Shown: positions 13,158 through 21,232 of the stretch, one piece after another | Numbering within the stretch: the stretch's first letter is position 1 | How the letters are laid out: every line of letters starts with the position of its first letter | Source of the DNA: an uncultured Oscillospiraceae bacterium | Lineage (GTDB): Bacteria > Bacillota > Clostridia > Oscillospirales > Oscillospiraceae | Reading direction: 5' to 3' | DNA: 23,256 bases | Assembly (NCBI GenBank): GCA_910587285.1 | Contig: CAJULM010000043.1 | Location: 1 to 23,256, forward strand | Translations under genes and position numbers: made by a program | The notes under the pieces: model-generated | What the model was told of the DNA's origin: nothing | Databases searched by the model: none | The model's input: only the letters and a program-made list of their open reading frames with translations

Positions 13158-16100
13158 TCAGCCAACTGCTATTACATTGTCCGTCCACATCTCGCACTGG
13201 CTCATAACGGTCTGCACCGCGTCCTCCATCCCCTCCGGCGGGTATTTATACTTTTTCAAGAGACGCTTCACCAGCCGCCGCATCCCGGCCCGGGCGCTCT
13301 CTTTCTTCTGCCAGTCGATGGTGCGGTTTTGCCGCAGAAGGTCAGTCAGTTCTTTGGTGATGGCAATCAGTTCCTCATGCTCGTAAAAATCCTTGATGGC
13401 TTGGGGCTTGGTCAGCGCGTCATAAAACGCCAGCTCCTCGACATTCAGCCCCAGCGCCTCACCTTCCGCATTGGCCTGGGCGATGTCTCGTGCCAGCTTC
13501 AGCAGCTCTTGGATGACCTCCTCATTGGTCAGCATCCCGTTGAGGTAGCGGTTCATCACGCTCTGGATGATCTCACTGAATTTTTGAGACTTCACCACAT
13601 TGGTTCGGCGGAAAACGGATACCTGCTCCGCAATCAACTTCTTCAGCAGCTCAATGGCCAGATTCCTCTCCTTCATATTGGCCACTTCTTCCAGGAACTT
13701 TGGATCAAACAGGGAAAACTCTGTCCCCACATCGGAAAACAGGTTGATAACCCCTTCGCTTTTGATGCTGTGCTTCAAAAGCTCGTTGATCTTCGCGTTG
13801 ACCTCCGGCAATGTAAATTTCTCGCCCGCCCCGCCCATGGTGAGCCGGACAATCATCGTCCTGACCGCCTCAAAAAAGGCACATTCCAAACGGGTGCGCT
13901 CATCCACCATGCTGCCGCACAGCGAGAGGGCCTGTCGGAGCAACAGCGCCTCCTTGATGTAGATATTGTGGGTTTTCTCCTTTTCCGGTAGCGCGTGTTC
14001 CACAACCCGCTTGCCCAGCAGGAAATTGACGCCGCCGCTGATAGCCTTGGCACGTTCCAGATCTGTCCCAGAAGCAAACGCTGAATAGTCAAAACCATGG
14101 AACAGGTCGCGGCAGACGGACAGCTTCTCCAAAAACTTCGGGTATGCCACATGGCCCACATCAGGATCGCCGTAGTTCTTCTTGTCCCGGCCTGTGTAGT
14201 CGCTCATGGCCTGCTTCAGCGCCTGGGCGATGCCCACATAGTCCACAACCAGCCCGCCCTCTTTGTCCCCAAAGACTCGGTTGACCCGGGCGATGGCCTG
14301 CATCAGATTGTGCCCGGCCATGGGCTTATAGACGTACATGGTGGCCAGCGACGGCACATCGAACCCGGTCAGCCACATATCCACCACAATGGCGATCTTC
14401 ATGGGGGAGCTGTTGTCTTTGAATTTCCGGGCCAGCTCCTCCTTGTGGGCCTTGTTGCCGATGATCTGCCGCCACTCCTCCGGGTCGTTGTTGCCTTGAG
14501 TCATGACCACCCCCACCTTCTCCGTCCATGCGGGGCGCAGTTCCAGGATACGCTTGTAAATGTTCATGGCGATGGGGCGGGAATAGGCCACAATCATGGC
14601 TTTGCCCGTCAGCAGATTGGCCCGGTAGTTTTCGTAGTGATCCAGAATATCATTGACCAGCGATTCGATGGTGGTATCCGCGCCCAGGATGGCCTCCATC
14701 TGCCCCAGCTCTTTTTTGCTCTGTTCAATCACATAGGGATCCGCGTTCTGGGCCATCAGGTCATACTCCGCGTCAATCAGGCGCAGCGTCGCCTCGTCCA
14801 GCCTCAAATGGATCACCCGGCTTTCGTAGTACACCGGGCGGGTGGCCCCATCCTCCACGGCCTGGGTCATGTCGTAAACGTCGATATAATCTCCAAACAC
14901 CTCCCGGGTGCTGCGATCCTTGGAGGAAATGGGCGTCCCGGTAAAGCCGATAAAGGTGGCGTTGGGCAGGTTGTCCCGGATGATTCGGGCAGTTCCAATA
15001 ACGGTGCGGGCTTCTATTTCGCCGCTTTCCTTTTGACGAGTGACGATTTTCTCCGTCAGTCCATACTGTCCCCGGTGGGCCTCGTCTGCCATCACTACGA
15101 TGTTCCGCCGCTCGGACAGGGCCCCGTCCCCTTCCTCGAACTTCTGCATAGTGGTGAAGATGATGCCATTAGCCTGGCGGCCCGCCAGCAATTCCTTCAA
15201 ATGCTGGCGGCTCTGGGCCTGCTGGGGAGTCTGGCGCAGGAAGTCCCGGCAGCGGGCAAACTGGCCGTAAAGCTGGTCGTCCAGATCGTTGCGGTCGGTA
15301 ATGACCACGATGGTGGGGCTGTCCAGCGCCGTTTGCAGCCCGTGGGTATAAAACACCATGGACAGCGATTTTCCGCTGCCCTGGGTATGCCAGAACACCC
15401 CTCCCTTGCCGTCTGTGGCCGTGGCCTTTACCGTAGAGGCCACGGCCTTTTTGACCGCGAAATACTGGTGGTAGCCAGCCAAGATCTTGAACGTCTTTTC
15501 TCCGTCCACGTTGAAGCAGATGAAGTTTTTTAAGATATCCAAAAAACGCCGCTTCTCAAAAAGCCCCTCAAAAAATGTGTCAAACTGGGCATACTGCGTA
15601 TTTTCATAGTCCCCATCGGTGGTTTTCCACGCCATGAAGCGGTCCTCGCCGGAGGTGATGGTCCCGGCCTTGGAGGTGGTCAGGTCGCTCATGACGCATA
15701 CGGCGTTGTAAATGAACATGGATGGGATCTCGTGCATATAGTTTCGCAGCTGACGGTAAGCGGCGGAGGCGTCCGTCTCCTCCCGGGAGGGGGATTTCAG
15801 TTCCACCACCACCAGGGGAAGGCCGTTGACAAACAGGATCACATCCGGGCGTTTCTCCGAGTTTTCAATAAATGTCCACTGGTTGGCCACGGTGAAATCG
15901 TTGGTGTCCGGGTCGCCGTAGTCGATCAGATAGACCAGGGCGTGCCGCTCCTGCCCATCCTCAAAGTAGCGGACGGGCACGCCGTTTTGCAGGTAGTCCG
16001 TGAATGCCATGTTCTTCTGGAGCAGGGAGCCACCCTCAAAGTTTTTCAGCTTATACGCCGCTTCGGTGATGGCTTCTTCCGGCAGGCTGCGGTTGATACG

Positions 16101-16250
16101 GCGCAGGGCGGGGAGCAGCGCGTCCTCGTACAGCGGGGAGTGGTAGTCCCGTTCCACGTCGGGGCCGTATATGTAGTTGTAGCTCAGCCGCTCCTGGAAA
16201 AGCTGGAGGATGGCGTTTTCGTAGTGGGATTCGGTGAAATTGGTGGACAT
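13158..16250 (-). CDS. hsdR: Type I restriction enzyme, R subunit
   Basis: This 1030-aa protein is the motor and nuclease subunit of a type I restriction system, which translocates DNA with ATP and cuts far from the recognition site. The nuclease domain shows DVILFVNGLPLVVVELKSP, with E150 and K152 of the PD-ExK motif. Helicase motifs follow: Walker A GSGKS (291-295), DEAH (389-392), FIGFTGTP (motif III), a TGFDVPSLATMY block and QAIARVNR (motif VI). The C-terminal helical part, for binding the M and S subunits, is present, so the gene looks intact and full length. The ATG at 16250 has AGGGG 7 nt upstream and lies 13 nt after the HEPN-motif gene, so it is last in the operon. Confidence 0.96.
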   Translation of the reverse strand: MSTNFTESHYENAILQLFQERLSYNYIYGPDVERDYHSPLYEDALLPALRRINRSLPEEAITEAAYKLKNFEGGSLLQKNMAFTDYLQNGVPVRYFEDGQERHALVYLIDYGDPDTNDFTVANQWTFIENSEKRPDVILFVNGLPLVVVELKSPSREETDASAAYRQLRNYMHEIPSMFIYNAVCVMSDLTTSKAGTITSGEDRFMAWKTTDGDYENTQYAQFDTFFEGLFEKRRFLDILKNFICFNVDGEKTFKILAGYHQYFAVKKAVASTVKATATDGKGGVFWHTQGSGKSLSMVFYTHGLQTALDSPTIVVITDRNDLDDQLYGQFARCRDFLRQTPQQAQSRQHLKELLAGRQANGIIFTTMQKFEEGDGALSERRNIVVMADEAHRGQYGLTEKIVTRQKESGEIEARTVIGTARIIRDNLPNATFIGFTGTPISSKDRSTREVFGDYIDVYDMTQAVEDGATRPVYYESRVIHLRLDEATLRLIDAEYDLMAQNADPYVIEQSKKELGQMEAILGADTTIESLVNDILDHYENYRANLLTGKAMIVAYSRPIAMNIYKRILELRPAWTEKVGVVMTQGNNDPEEWRQIIGNKAHKEELARKFKDNSSPMKIAIVVDMWLTGFDVPSLATMYVYKPMAGHNLMQAIARVNRVFGDKEGGLVVDYVGIAQALKQAMSDYTGRDKKNYGDPDVGHVAYPKFLEKLSVCRDLFHGFDYSAFASGTDLERAKAISGGVNFLLGKRVVEHALPEKEKTHNIYIKEALLLRQALSLCGSMVDERTRLECAFFEAVRTMIVRLTMGGAGEKFTLPEVNAKINELLKHSIKSEGVINLFSDVGTEFSLFDPKFLEEVANMKERNLAIELLKKLIAEQVSVFRRTNVVKSQKFSEIIQSVMNRYLNGMLTNEEVIQELLKLARDIAQANAEGEALGLNVEELAFYDALTKPQAIKDFYEHEELIAITKELTDLLRQNRTIDWQKKESARAGMRRLVKRLLKKYKYPPEGMEDAVQTVMSQCEMWTDNVIAVG

Positions 16251-16263
16251 AACTACGCCCCTT

Positions 16264-16776
16264 TTATTGACATGAATTCAGCTTTTCAATCTTCTCGGTC
16301 TCTTTGCAAATATTGATTATTGTAATGTGAGTATCTGAAAAGTCAAGCTGATTGGAATTTAAAGTATAGAATTGCTCAGCTGCTCCGCATATTCCCGCGC
16401 AAAGTTCTACAACATTGATGCGAATATAATGTTTCTTATCATTTTCATCGCTCCATGTTGATCCAAAACAGCTACAACCATCAATACATAATTCAAATTG
16501 ATCTATTGGAATTCCTTCTGCATTGCCAGCGTGAAGGAATGCACAGCGTAGTTTATAGCACATTTCCCCAGTAAATTGCGGATACTCTTTTTCATTTGGA
16601 CTATAGAATTGAGATACATAATCATCAAACCATTTAATATATCGCTCTCTTACTTTTTGAACATTTGGATATGCTAATTTCCCACAAATATCTGGAAAAG
16701 TCAAAGCTAATGAAAGTGCAGCAAGGTAAGCCTTTGCCTCAATGGATCTTTTTACATCACATATTTTATCAATCAT
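16264..16776 (-). CDS. HEPN-motif protein within the type I RM operon
   Basis: This 170-aa, AT-rich, mostly helical protein lies between hsdS and hsdR. CYKLRCAFLHAGN contains R77 and H82, an Rx4H motif matching the catalytic motif of HEPN ribonucleases. The preceding helices (about 10-65) and following strands are compatible with that fold. GGGA precedes the ATG at 16776. The spacing of 46 nt after hsdS and 13 nt before hsdR indicates co-transcription. A HEPN RNase beside a restriction system could act as a back-up abortive-infection effector or toxin, but no antitoxin partner is visible. The motif is short, so the fold call is moderate. The family was not recognised. Confidence 0.68.
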   Translation of the reverse strand: MIDKICDVKRSIEAKAYLAALSLALTFPDICGKLAYPNVQKVRERYIKWFDDYVSQFYSPNEKEYPQFTGEMCYKLRCAFLHAGNAEGIPIDQFELCIDGCSCFGSTWSDENDKKHYIRINVVELCAGICGAAEQFYTLNSNQLDFSDTHITIINICKETEKIEKLNSCQ

Positions 16777-16822
16777 GGGGCAAATCCCTTTCTATGTGTA
16801 CTAAAAACGATAATTTAACGGC

Positions 16823-17968
16823 TTAGAGCTGGATGCTGGAAACATCGATCTCGCCAGACATGAGCCTGGGCAAAAGCGAATCACGCAGTGCAGATAATCG
16901 CACATTTTCGGCCCTGTTGCTCTCTATATGCGACAAAATCGGAAGGGCCGCTGCATTGAATATACATAGGTCATCGCTTGACGGAATATTTACAGGGTAC
17001 GTCATGATTTGCTGCTTATCTCCACGAGGCATTTTTGTGCCTTTTGAGCCAGCTACCATAAAATCAAAAAAACAATCAGCATATACGGTACAAAACAGGT
17101 AAGCCGATAAATCGGGCGTCTTGGGATGAAAGCAAAGAACGTCTGTCGAACAACCGCACTCAGATTGACAATAGACAATTTTCTTGAAGTAAGGCCGAAT
17201 GTTTGAAATCAAAACATCACCAACAGCACATTTGGTAGTCTGTACTACGGTTGGCAGACTGGTAGCATCTACTGCACCGGCTTTTTCTGTCAACATATTC
17301 TCTGTTGAGTAGTAGGTGCTTGGCGTGAGCGTAGAAACTGCCACTTTATCCCTGGAATAATCACAGATTTCGGCTAACCGACCTATGGAAATAGGCTCAG
17401 GAGTGTTCCCGAATTGCTGTTGGTAAACGCATTGAAGCAGTTCCGTTAAATTATCGTTTATCTGTTGGTTGATGTATGCTTTCTGATCAATAAAATGCAG
17501 ATATTCACCAATAGCCTTTTGAACATTGTATTTAGGTAGATCAATCAGCATATCTTTCATATCTTTAACGGTAACATGACCTAACCCAGTTGTTTGTTTA
17601 TTAGATGCAATCGCTGTAAATTGTGGCTTTAGTGACTTTAATAAGTAGTACAGATACAGTTTATGGACGCCTTCTTTTTCCATCACCTTGAATATGTGTT
17701 GATTGAGCCAGCCATCAGAAAGATCATACCAAAAAACATCAATTGATGTTTCGGGATTTCCCGACCATGAAAACACCATGTCGCCCTTAGTTAAATGAAC
17801 GGAATCATCAAAAATCTGCTGAGTATATGTTGTTTGGGCAGTGATGCCATTCTTTAATTCTGCGATTTTAATTACAGGTTTTCCATGATTGGAAAAGTGA
17901 ATCTTCTTGAAAGCGAGTCCGTTCTTCCAATCGGCAAGAGAATAGAGAGATACATAGTTAGAGTTCAT
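16823..17968 (-). CDS. hsdS: Type I restriction system, specificity (S) subunit
   Basis: This 381-aa protein sets the DNA target for methylation and cleavage. It has the two-part layout of S subunits. A first target-recognition domain (about 1-150) is followed by a conserved helix around NVQKAIGEYLHFIDQKAYINQQINDNLTELL. A second recognition domain (about 190-330) ends in helix ENVRLSALRDSLLPRLMSGEI. Each half has the usual 'TVKDMKDM/MTYPVNIP' end before its helix. It is more AT-rich than hsdM and hsdR, as expected for the exchangeable specificity gene. I chose the ATG at 17968 because GGAGG is 9 nt upstream; an alternative TTG at 17974 is too close to that site. It overlaps the 3' end of hsdM by 11 bp. 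Confidence 0.93.
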   Translation of the reverse strand: MNSNYVSLYSLADWKNGLAFKKIHFSNHGKPVIKIAELKNGITAQTTYTQQIFDDSVHLTKGDMVFSWSGNPETSIDVFWYDLSDGWLNQHIFKVMEKEGVHKLYLYYLLKSLKPQFTAIASNKQTTGLGHVTVKDMKDMLIDLPKYNVQKAIGEYLHFIDQKAYINQQINDNLTELLQCVYQQQFGNTPEPISIGRLAEICDYSRDKVAVSTLTPSTYYSTENMLTEKAGAVDATSLPTVVQTTKCAVGDVLISNIRPYFKKIVYCQSECGCSTDVLCFHPKTPDLSAYLFCTVYADCFFDFMVAGSKGTKMPRGDKQQIMTYPVNIPSSDDLCIFNAAALPILSHIESNRAENVRLSALRDSLLPRLMSGEIDVSSIQL

Positions 17969-19460
17969 ACCCAATCGCCTCCAACTGCCTCCTGATCTCC
18001 TCCTCCAACTCGTGGGACTTGGCGAACAGCTCCCCCAGCTCGGCGGTCAGCCGCCCCATCTTCTCCTCGAAGGGCTCCCCGTCCTCCTCCTGCTCCTCAA
18101 TGCCCACATACCGCCCCGGCGTGAGAATATAGTCCTGCTTTACAATCTCCTGCATCGTGGCAGCGGCGCAGAATCCCTTGACTTCCTCCAGCGTGCCTGC
18201 CGCGAAGGCATTGTAAGTATCGGCAATCTTGGCGATATCCTCATCGGTCAGCTCCCGCAGCTTCCGGGTCACCATGGTTCCCATCTTTCGGGCGTCGATG
18301 AACAAGGTCTTGCCCTTTTGTTTCTTGTTCTTCGCAAGGAACCAAAGGGACACGGGGATCTGCGTAGTATAAAACAACTGGGGCGGCATGGCAATGATGC
18401 AGTCCACCAGGTCGGACTCGATGATGTTTTTTCGGATGTCACCCTCCCCGCCCGACTGGGAGGACAGGGAGCCGTTGGCCAGCACCATGCCGATCCGTCC
18501 GTTGGGCGCCAGGTGCCAGATCATGTGCTGGAGCCACGCGAAGTTGGCGTTGCCCGCCGGGGGCAGGCCGTAAGCCCAGCGCACATCCTCCACCAGCTTG
18601 TCCTGCCCCCAGCCGGACAGATTGAAGGGCGGATTCGCCATGATAAAATCCGCCTTGAGCTGGGGGTGGCAGTCATTAAAGAACGTATCAGCGTTGAATT
18701 TCCCCAGGTCGGCCTCAATCCCCCGGATGGCAAGGTTCATCTGGGCCATCTTCCAGGTGGTGGGGTTGGAGTCCTGGCCGAACACGGAAATTTTGTTGAT
18801 GTTCCCGCCGTGGTTTTCGATAAACTTCGCCGACTGGACAAACATCCCGCCGCTGCCGCAGCAGGGGTCGTAGACCCGCCCGTTGTAGGGCTGGAGCACC
18901 TCCACCAGCGTGCGCACCACGCAGGCGGGGGTATAGAACTCCCCAGCCAGCTTGCCCTCCTGCTCGGCAAATTTGGACAGGCAGTATTCGTAGGCACGGC
19001 CCAGAATGTCCTTGCTGCTTCCATGCTCAGTCATCTGGATGTTGGTGAACAGATCCACCACATCCCCCAAGCGGCGCTTGTCCAGCTCAGGTCGGGCGAA
19101 ATTTTTGGGCAGGATATCCTTGAGGCGCTTGTTCTCCTTCTCAATCGCGCGCATAGCTTCATCAATCACCGCACCCACCTCCGGCGCGTGCGCGGCGGTG
19201 GAGATCACTGACCACCGGGCAGACTCCGGCACGAAAAAGATATTCTCGGCGGTGTATTCGTCCTTGTCCTCCTCGAAGCCGTCGCCCTCGGCCACCAGCT
19301 CGTTGTACTTTGCCTCAAAGCGGTCAGAGATATATTTCAGGAAAATCAGACCCAAAACGACAGACTTATACTCCGAAGCATCCAAGTTGCCGCGAAGGAC
19401 ACAGGCTGCGTCCCAAATTTGTTTTTCAAAGCCGATGCTGCTTGTATTTGTTTCTGCCAT
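17958..19460 (-). CDS. hsdM: Type I restriction system, methyltransferase (M) subunit
   Basis: This 500-aa N6-adenine DNA methyltransferase modifies the target defined by HsdS. The N-terminal helical HsdM domain (IWDAACVLRGNLDASEYK, LIFLKYISDRFE) is followed by the AdoMet fold with motif I DPCCGSGG (198-205) and catalytic motif IV NPPF (276-279). The C-terminus has the acidic coiled-coil end typical of HsdM. The ATG at 19460 has GGGAGG 9-10 nt upstream; a GTG at 19484 is less likely. It is the first gene of the operon, with a near-consensus promoter 42-71 nt upstream. It overlaps hsdS by 11 bp. The gene looks intact. Confidence 0.96.
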   Translation of the reverse strand: MAETNTSSIGFEKQIWDAACVLRGNLDASEYKSVVLGLIFLKYISDRFEAKYNELVAEGDGFEEDKDEYTAENIFFVPESARWSVISTAAHAPEVGAVIDEAMRAIEKENKRLKDILPKNFARPELDKRRLGDVVDLFTNIQMTEHGSSKDILGRAYEYCLSKFAEQEGKLAGEFYTPACVVRTLVEVLQPYNGRVYDPCCGSGGMFVQSAKFIENHGGNINKISVFGQDSNPTTWKMAQMNLAIRGIEADLGKFNADTFFNDCHPQLKADFIMANPPFNLSGWGQDKLVEDVRWAYGLPPAGNANFAWLQHMIWHLAPNGRIGMVLANGSLSSQSGGEGDIRKNIIESDLVDCIIAMPPQLFYTTQIPVSLWFLAKNKKQKGKTLFIDARKMGTMVTRKLRELTDEDIAKIADTYNAFAAGTLEEVKGFCAAATMQEIVKQDYILTPGRYVGIEEQEEDGEPFEEKMGRLTAELGELFAKSHELEEEIRRQLEAIGYEL

Positions 19461-19501
19461 CTCAACTTTCCTCCCAAATTTCACTCGATCTGTTTATAGG
19501 C

Positions 19502-19530
19502 ATTATATACTATTTATTTCTTGGTTGCAA
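19502..19530 (-). promoter_or_regulatory. Promoter of the type I RM operon
   Basis: On the minus strand TTGCAA (19525-19530) and TATAAT (19502-19507) are separated by exactly 17 nt. The -10 is a perfect consensus. It lies directly before hsdM and probably drives hsdM, hsdS, the HEPN-motif gene and hsdR. Confidence 0.8.
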
Positions 19531-19554
19531 TCTGTTTTCAGGCCGATTCGACAA

Positions 19555-19566
19555 CTGGATATCCAG
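19555..19566. promoter_or_regulatory. 12-bp palindrome upstream of the hsdM promoter
   Basis: CTGGATATCCAG is a perfect palindrome, 25 bp upstream of the -35 box of the RM promoter. An activator or repressor site is plausible. No controller protein gene is seen nearby, so the protein that would bind it is unknown. Confidence 0.4.
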
Positions 19567-19645
19567 CAAATGGCACACAACTGCTTTTCAAAGTTCATCA
19601 AGGTTGCAACACCTTGTGTGGTCACACCCACCCACTGCACGATAA

Positions 19646-19695
19646 GTGTCTGCGAAACCCGCCCGTGGTTAGCTACGGGCGGGTTTCGTAGGCAC
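19646..19695. terminator. Long GC-rich hairpin, likely bidirectional terminator
   Basis: Left arm 19646-19666 pairs with right arm 19675-19695 over 21 positions (14 perfect in the core CGAAACCCGCCCGT, the rest including G-U), around loop GGTTAGCT. It lies 36 nt past the DUF3006-like gene and also past the upstream side of hsdM. The core AAACCC...GGGTTT looks like a terminator. A neighbouring dyad GTGTG-GT-CACAC is at 19616-19627. A remnant of a small palindromic element (IS200/IS605-type end) is the alternative. Confidence 0.6.
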
Positions 19696-19730
19696 TGCGG
19701 TATTCAGCGGTTTCATTCTTTTCTCGTTGG

Positions 19731-19892
19731 TCAAATCAGGCTCCACTTACAGATTTCCCGCACCAATCGGCTCCCAACGGTAGTACCCTCCGGCAGCAAA
19801 AACATCGCCACCTGGTTCTCTACACCGCCGTCGCTGATCAGATGGGCGTAGTCCCCATCAATGGATTCCACAGTATAATAGACAGGCTCCAT
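19731..19892 (-). CDS. DUF3006-like small protein
   Basis: This 53-aa protein begins MEPVYYTVESIDGDYAHLIS and continues with QVAMFLLPEGTTVGSRLV. It resembles small beta-rich DUF3006-type proteins of Firmicutes (YYTVDRIEG...LPEG), whose function is unknown. Its ATG overlaps the stop codon of the Nudix gene (TGATG), so translation is coupled and it is real despite its size. It is the last gene before a hairpin terminator. The match is to a general pattern, so family assignment is moderate. Confidence 0.65.
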   Translation of the reverse strand: MEPVYYTVESIDGDYAHLISDGGVENQVAMFLLPEGTTVGSRLVREICKWSLI

Positions 19893-20287
19893 CACACTTT
19901 TCCTCTCAATTTCTTTAAAATCGTCTCGTCCGCCGGACAGAATTCATACTGCGGGATCTCCTCCACCGTGATCCAACGGATGTCGTTGTGTTCCAGCATC
20001 TGCGGCGTTCCTTCGCAGATCGCAGCGTTAAACAGCGTCAGATGCACATTCAGATCCGGGTACTCGTGGTCTACCTCCATGAATACCCCACCCACCGAAA
20101 GGGTGACGGCCAACTCCTCCCGGCACTCCCGGACCAGGGCCTGGTCCTTTGTCTCCCCCGGCTCCACCTTGCCGCCCACGAACTCCCACAGCAGGCCCCT
20201 GGCTTTGTGGGCGGGGCGCTGGCAGATGAGGAACCTGTCCCCGTCCCAGATGAGGGCCGCTACCACTTCGGTCACTTTTTTCTCCAT
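19892..20287 (-). CDS. Nudix hydrolase, MutT/8-oxo-dGTPase-like
   Basis: This 131-aa protein hydrolyses a nucleoside diphosphate linked to another moiety (X). The Nudix box is complete at residues 39-61, GKVEPGETKDQALVRECREEL, fitting GX5EX7REUXEE. Preceding LICQRPAHKARGLLWEFVGG and the later 'IRWITVEEIPQYEFCPADETIL' match the (deoxy)nucleoside triphosphate pyrophosphohydrolase/MutT subgroup, which cleans the nucleotide pool. I chose ATG 20287 because GGAGGG lies 8 nt upstream; the longer frame overlaps the preceding gene. It lies between the frameshifted gene and the DUF3006-like gene in one leftward run. The exact substrate cannot be told. Confidence 0.92.
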   Translation of the reverse strand: MEKKVTEVVAALIWDGDRFLICQRPAHKARGLLWEFVGGKVEPGETKDQALVRECREELAVTLSVGGVFMEVDHEYPDLNVHLTLFNAAICEGTPQMLEHNDIRWITVEEIPQYEFCPADETILKKLRGKV

Positions 20288-20301
20288 GCCGACCACCCTC
20301 C

Positions 20302-20590
20302 TTATGTCAATTCGTCGATCCGATCCTCCGCTTCGCTGAGCAGATCCTCCAAGCTCTCGTGGGCGTCCGCCCATTGCTCGAACTCCTCGCCAGCCATGTC
20401 CTCCGGCTCGTCATCGTCCATATCGCACAGCCGGGCTTCTAGCCCGGTATTCCTCCAGTTCCTCCAGGGACAGGCTGTCCAGCTCGCCGCCCAGCGCCGC
20501 GAACCACTTCCCATCCCGTTTGGCAAAGCGGACGGTCAGCTCCAGATCCAGCGCCTGCTCCATCAGTTCTTTGAAAAAGTTAATCATCAT
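20302..20590 (-). pseudogene. Frameshifted small acidic protein gene
   Basis: Two frames together make one sensible protein. The first begins (M)MINFFKELMEQALDLE at 20590/20587 with GGAGG upstream, runs through LSLEELEEYRA and stops at 20411. The second continues RLCDMDDDEPEDMAGEEF... to a stop at 20302. The shift is +1 relative to frame one and falls in CCGGGCT-AGA-AGCCCGG (about 20431-20447), a 7-bp hairpin where one extra C would explain it. The ending is strongly acidic. It is first in the leftward run with the Nudix gene, 14 nt away. It is either a real pseudogene, a sequencing error or, less likely, a programmed shift. I do not recognise the family. Confidence 0.6.
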
Positions 20591-20666
20591 ACCGCCTCCA
20601 AGTACAGGAAGGATTTGATTTTCCGCCCTGTTCGTGTTATCTTATTTGACAGTATATCACAAATCC

Positions 20667-20690
20667 GCCGCCGGGGAAAGTCCCGGCGGC
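20667..20690. other. GC-rich hairpin before the deformylase gene
   Basis: GCCGCCGGG and CCCGGCGGC form a 9-bp stem around a GAAAGT-type loop. It lies between the divergent leftward run and the deformylase gene, ending about 8 nt before the deformylase ribosome binding site. There is no T-run, so a leader structure is likelier than a terminator. Confidence 0.45.
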
Positions 20691-20712
20691 GATATTGAAG
20701 GAGTTGGTATCC

Positions 20713-21123
20713 ATGGTCCGTGAGATCATGCGCGATGAGGCATTTTTGGCCCAAAAGGCCGAGCCTGCCGCGCCGGAGGATCTGCCCGTGGCCCAGGATC
20801 TGCTGGACACCCTCGCCGCCCATAAGGATAGCTGTGTGGGCATGGCGGCCAATATGATCGGCATGAACAAACGCGTCATCGTCTTTGACAACGAGGGCGA
20901 GTATATGGTCATGTTCAACCCGGAGATCGTCAAAAAGTCCGGGCCCTACCAGGCGGAGGAGGGCTGTCTGTCTCTGTCCGGCGTCCGCAAGGCCAACCGC
21001 TGGAAGTCCATCAAGGTGCAGTATCAAAACAAGAAGTTCCAGATCCGATTCAAGACCTTCACCGGCTGGACGGCCCAGATCATCCAGCACGAGATCGACC
21101 ACTGCGAGGGGATCTTAATCTGA
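20713..21123 (+). CDS. def: Peptide deformylase
   Basis: This 136-aa metalloenzyme removes the formyl group from new polypeptides. All three motifs are present: motif I as CVGMAANMIG (41-50), motif II EGCLS (83-87) with metal ligand C85, and motif III HEIDH (126-130) with the other two ligands and the catalytic E127. In motif I the usual Gln (GxGxAAxQ) is Asn at position 47; this short Clostridia-type subfamily often shows AAN. The ATG at 20713 has AAGGAG 9 nt upstream, favoured over an upstream in-frame start at 20695. It stands at the left end of the rightward run. Given the short length it is probably a second, accessory deformylase (inference). Confidence 0.93.
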   Translation: MVREIMRDEAFLAQKAEPAAPEDLPVAQDLLDTLAAHKDSCVGMAANMIGMNKRVIVFDNEGEYMVMFNPEIVKKSGPYQAEEGCLSLSGVRKANRWKSIKVQYQNKKFQIRFKTFTGWTAQIIQHEIDHCEGILI

Positions 21124-21158
21124 CGGTCAGCGTTTTTGTGAATCTGCACAAAAATATC

Positions 21159-21187
21159 TGGACATCTCTCAAAATATATGGTATATT
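21159..21187 (+). promoter_or_regulatory. Promoter of the PRTase-family gene
   Basis: TGGACA (21159-21164) and TATATT (21182-21187) are 17 nt apart, and TGG before the -10 gives an extended -10. The start codon is about 45 nt downstream with GGAGG in front. This makes the PRTase gene independent of the deformylase. Confidence 0.65.
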
Positions 21188-21232
21188 TAAGAAAGATTAT
21201 CCCCGCCGCGGAGATGAAAAGGAGGAAAGACC

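Noticed and set aside
14097..15533. Plus-strand frame of 478 codons over hsdR
   Set aside because: It overlaps the helicase motifs of hsdR in antisense and has no ribosome binding site.
17969..17974. TTG start for hsdS
   Set aside because: It would lie only 3 nt after GGAGG; the ATG at 17968 has normal spacing.
18012..19211. Plus-strand frame of 399 codons over hsdM
   Set aside because: It is antisense to clear methyltransferase motifs.
20411..20590. Programmed frameshifting in the small acidic gene
   Set aside because: The shift is +1 with no recognised slippery codon or internal Shine-Dalgarno stimulator, so mutation or sequence error is simpler.
20713..21123. Asn in deformylase motif I as evidence of an inactive enzyme
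   Set aside because: The metal ligands and catalytic Glu are intact, and AAN is, to my knowledge, common in short Clostridia deformylases.
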